NCBI GenBank assembly: GCA_937892095.1
Contig: CALAVC010000022.1
Coordinates: forward strand, 1 to 16,225
Direction of reading: 5' to 3'
Length of the DNA: 16,225 nucleotides
From: an uncultured Bacteroidales bacterium
GTDB lineage: Bacteria; Bacteroidota; Bacteroidia; Bacteroidales; Marinilabiliaceae
This document shows, in pieces, positions 14,040-16,225 of this stretch (positions are counted from its first letter, which is position 1; the number at the start of each line of letters is the position of its first letter). Under the pieces are notes generated by a model. That model was not told where the DNA came from. It did no database searches and was given only the letters and a program-made list of their open reading frames with translations. Made by a program: the position numbers and the translations under genes.

Positions 14040-16036
14040 AGGGCTATGCCAATAATTTGAATGTCGTCGTTGAGCGAACGATTGTCTTTCCATAGCAAAA
14101 GTTCGTTGAGCAAGGCATCGCGATGTAGAACGATGGGTAGATGGCAGACTCGTTCAATCATAGCAGAAAAAGTTGGTAGGTCGAGGACGTGCCCGCTATT
14201 GGCATTTTTGCACTTAAAGACAGATGAAGAGAGTAGGAACAGATTGTCGCCAGATTGATAGTGATAAAAATAATCGGTTGGTCTGCTGGCTTGTCCTACG
14301 TCTACAGCACCAATTAAACGATCGGTGTATGGAATTTCAGAGACAAGTCCTTGCGAAATGAGGACGTTTTTTTGTCCGAGCGAAGAGAGCGAAAGTTCGT
14401 GCTTATCGATGTCGACAATGACGACAGACATTTCGATGGCGTATATTTGTTCTTGTGGCGGAAAAGTGACAGATAGTCGACTTTCGACATCTTCGAGAAT
14501 TTCGGAAGGAGTGCAATTGGCATCGAGTACTGAGACAACGTCGTTGAGAAGCGTAAAGCAAATCATAGATAGCAGAGTACCAGAAACGCTTGAAGAATCG
14601 TTTGAACCCGTACAAATGAGAATTTTGTGATCGGCAAGCTGTTTGTACCAATAGAAACTAACATTTGAGCAACCCATATCGTTACGGATGCTGAAGGCAT
14701 TCTTGATGCCAAAATATTTAAGGTTAGTTAAGTTTGGCAGAATGCCACGTAGCATGCGATGAGCATAAGACTGACCAGCCAAAATGTCTTCGTTGCGGCT
14801 GAGAATGGTCATATTGTGCCTACGGCTCTCTTCTGTCTGCTCATTAATTTTCTGACGTAATATTTTATTTATGCGGAAACGTTGTGATTGGAGCCTAACG
14901 TGTCGGCTTCGTATGCGAGAGTAGAGTATGACTGAAAGCAGAACAACAATGACGATAAACAAAAGTCCTCCGAGCAAAAATCGAGTCTCAATGTTTAGAA
15001 CATCTTGTTCTTCGGACAAGAGTAGTTGCTTTTGTTTGACAATAGTGGTGTCTTCGCGTAGCGCTACTTCGATGTCTTTGGTACGCATGCGCGCATATTC
15101 TATTCGGGCGAGCCTATGCGTGTGGTATCTGTTGACAAGCATTTGCGAGGCACAAGAGTACTGTCTCGTAGCATCACATATTTTTTCACGTAGTGCATAA
15201 TACATTTCGGCGAAGCTAACCCGCTCAAACATTACGGACGGGATGTGAGTGTGAGCCAACAAAGTCTGTGCTTTGTCATAATCGTTTTCGGCAATGGCTA
15301 TTTGTGCTTGCAGGAGGAGCAAATGGTAGCGCGAATAGTAGCCATCGGTGCAGTGTGGGTGGACAACAGATATGTATTCCGAACAATTGTCCACATACGC
15401 CTTAGCCTCATCGTAGCGCCCAAGTGAGACGAGTATGATTGCGCGTTGCAAATTGAGTTGCCACCAAATAGTGGCAGATATTTTATGCTCGTCGGCAAGG
15501 GCAAGAGCTTGTTCTGAAAAGCCAAGAGCTTCGACCATACGACCACATACGATATTATCTTCGGCTGCGGTATGGTAGTAGGCAAGAGCAAGGGGTGGCA
15601 TGGCAAGGCTAATAGTGTCTTCCTCGAGTTTGCGAGCGAACTCGTAGACTGCAGCCTGTGCATGCATACGAGAGTAGGTTCGCATAAGGAGCAAATGTGC
15701 CCAAAAGCGATTCTGAGGGTTTCCACAAGATAGCTCAAGCATACGACGAGCGCAATGTGCAGACTCGACATAACGCTGCGTACGAAGATAGAGTAGTCCG
15801 CGGAAAAGGATTGTCATGACCTGAAAGTCAACGATGTTTAGTTGTCGTGCAATGCGTTCGGTCTTACGATAATAGATGTCTTGTGGGACAGTGTCGGTCT
15901 CGTAATCATAGAGCCCCAAAGCATTGTAGGCTATACCGAGAGAGATGAGCGAAATAGTATCTTTTCTTTGTACGAGATATGCTATTGCATCTTCGATGGT
16001 CTGACGAACAGACTCTCGATGCCCTTCTTGAATGCT
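14036..16036 (-). CDS. TPR/transmembrane protein with degenerate SpoIIE domain (pseudophosphatase), 5' end unclear
   Basis: This is a paralogue of the next gene. Residues are numbered from the first usable start, TTG at 15919 (627 aa), but the frame stays open to 16036. Those 39 extra codons look like genuine TPR sequence (ESVRQTIEDAIAYLVQRKD) with no ATG/GTG/TTG, so the N-terminus is probably missing. Helical TPR-like repeats cover about 1-290 (for example WQLNLQRAIILVSLGRYDEA), with a transmembrane helix at 314-336, a coiled coil at 340-375, then YAHRMLRGILP and a SpoIIE-like domain (about 390-627). Aligned to the active paralogue, three metal-site aspartates are serines (S421 before FYW; S439 in TGSNDSSSVSGTL; S565 in LLSSSVF), and the glycines of GDATGHG are also lost. 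Only the last pair, D618/D619, remains. It is unlikely to be catalytic and may regulate its partner. Confidence 0.85.
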   Translation of the reverse strand, partial: SIQEGHRESVRQTIEDAIAYLVQRKDTISLISLGIAYNALGLYDYETDTVPQDIYYRKTERIARQLNIVDFQVMTILFRGLLYLRTQRYVESAHCARRMLELSCGNPQNRFWAHLLLMRTYSRMHAQAAVYEFARKLEEDTISLAMPPLALAYYHTAAEDNIVCGRMVEALGFSEQALALADEHKISATIWWQLNLQRAIILVSLGRYDEAKAYVDNCSEYISVVHPHCTDGYYSRYHLLLLQAQIAIAENDYDKAQTLLAHTHIPSVMFERVSFAEMYYALREKICDATRQYSCASQMLVNRYHTHRLARIEYARMRTKDIEVALREDTTIVKQKQLLLSEEQDVLNIETRFLLGGLLFIVIVVLLSVILYSRIRSRHVRLQSQRFRINKILRQKINEQTEESRRHNMTILSRNEDILAGQSYAHRMLRGILPNLTNLKYFGIKNAFSIRNDMGCSNVSFYWYKQLADHKILICTGSNDSSSVSGTLLSMICFTLLNDVVSVLDANCTPSEILEDVESRLSVTFPPQEQIYAIEMSVVIVDIDKHELSLSSLGQKNVLISQGLVSEIPYTDRLIGAVDVGQASRPTDYFYHYQSGDNLFLLSSSVFKCKNANSGHVLDLPTFSAMIERVCHLPIVLHRDALLNELLLWKDNRSLNDDIQIIGIAL

Positions 16037-16225
16037 TCAACATTCGGAGGGATCAGCTTCGGCTTGTTCTCGAACTTATGCTCGATGCCTTTAATGATAA
16101 CTTCTTCCGGAACTGCGTCAGTATATCCCACATAAACGCCCAGCATGATAACGTTCAATGCTCTGTCGTTGCCCATATCAAGAGCCATCTGAGTTACGGG
16201 TGCAGAGATAACATTGATGTCGTCT
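15982..16225 (-). CDS. 2-oxoacid:ferredoxin oxidoreductase gamma subunit, C-terminal fragment
   Basis: The frame enters from the right edge and ends at TAG 15982-15984, giving about 80 residues. The text (NVIMLGVYVGYTDAVPEEVI, then KLIPPNVEAFKKGIE) matches the C-terminal part of the gamma/C subunit (POR family) of pyruvate, 2-oxoglutarate or branched-chain 2-oxoacid:ferredoxin oxidoreductases. These subunits help oxidise a 2-oxoacid to acyl-CoA with ferredoxin reduction. The substrate cannot be told from this fragment. Family members usually end soon after the KKGIE helix. Here the tail SLFVRPSKMQ is atypical and is read out of frame from the pseudophosphatase sequence. Codon choice (CTG, AAG, AGA, GGC, GTT) also seems to differ from the neighbours. 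This may reflect high expression or a different source genome joined near 16000-16036. Confidence 0.75.
   Translation of the reverse strand, partial: DDINVISAPVTQMALDMGNDRALNVIMLGVYVGYTDAVPEEVIIKGIEHKFENKPKLIPPNVEAFKKGIESLFVRPSKMQ
16000..16036. other. Candidate junction between oxidoreductase fragment and pseudophosphatase
   Basis: To the right, the oxidoreductase frame carries family-like sequence up to KKGIES. To the left, the pseudophosphatase frame carries TPR-like sequence that begins with no start codon. The two frames overlap here, and each looks natural only on its own side. A short gtctg/cagac inverted repeat sits in the segment. This fits a chimeric join or a deletion that fused two genes. 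Confidence 0.5.

Noticed and set aside
1..16225. Insertion sequences, phage genes, CRISPR arrays, tRNA or rRNA genes
   Set aside because: No transposase, integrase, array-like direct repeats or RNA gene signatures were seen on either strand. The window is ordinary housekeeping DNA apart from the phosphatase pair.

Overview
The window looks like a piece of a Bacteroidales chromosome (phylum Bacteroidota). The evidence is the family resemblance of RarA, RimO, FtsY, RecQ and the beta clamp to Bacteroidales versions, the absence of obvious Shine-Dalgarno sequences before the genes, a GHL10-type (DUF187) secreted hydrolase, and TPR-transmembrane-SpoIIE phosphatase architecture. No rRNA, tRNA, CRISPR array or insertion sequence is visible. 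Coding density is very high and no gap exceeds about 165 bases.

Layout. On the + strand there is only the 3' part of dnaN (sliding clamp, 2-1066), closed by a strong hairpin terminator (1104-1140). Everything else is on the - strand. In transcription order these genes are: the 3' end of a 2-oxoacid:ferredoxin oxidoreductase gamma subunit (right edge); a TPR/membrane protein with a degenerate SpoIIE/PP2C domain; an intact TPR/membrane SpoIIE/PP2C phosphatase; a small hypothetical protein; yihA/engB (ribosome-assembly GTPase); a secreted GHL10 glycoside hydrolase-like protein; a 148-aa hypothetical protein; an FAD-dependent oxidoreductase (COG2509 type); recQ; ftsY; rimO; a SUI1/eIF1-like translation factor; and rarA. 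Many junctions are tight (ATGA, TAGTG and ATTAA overlaps, or gaps of 5-22 bases), which suggests a few long operons. The informational genes (clamp, RarA, RecQ, FtsY, RimO, EngB, SUI1) concern replication repair, ribosome maturation and protein targeting.

The most interesting locus is 11799-16036. Two tandem paralogues share a plan: TPR-rich sensor region, transmembrane helix, coiled coil, then a SpoIIE-type phosphatase domain. The second gene keeps all catalytic aspartates. In the first gene, three of the metal-site aspartates are each replaced by serine, while the fold-defining residues around them still align without gaps. The stop of the pseudophosphatase overlaps the start of the active enzyme (ATGA), so the two are probably made together. 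This is a candidate membrane sensor pair of phosphatase plus pseudophosphatase.

Both window edges look suspicious as sequence. Bases 1-18 are a perfect inverted copy of 56-73 and replace the expected clamp N-terminus. Near 16000-16036 the oxidoreductase gene ends in an atypical tail, while the pseudophosphatase frame runs back into it with no normal start codon. These patterns fit chimeric joins at contig ends (for example from whole-genome amplification), although a real rearrangement cannot be excluded. Start codons were re-chosen for four genes (14039, 10698, 8743 and 7179).
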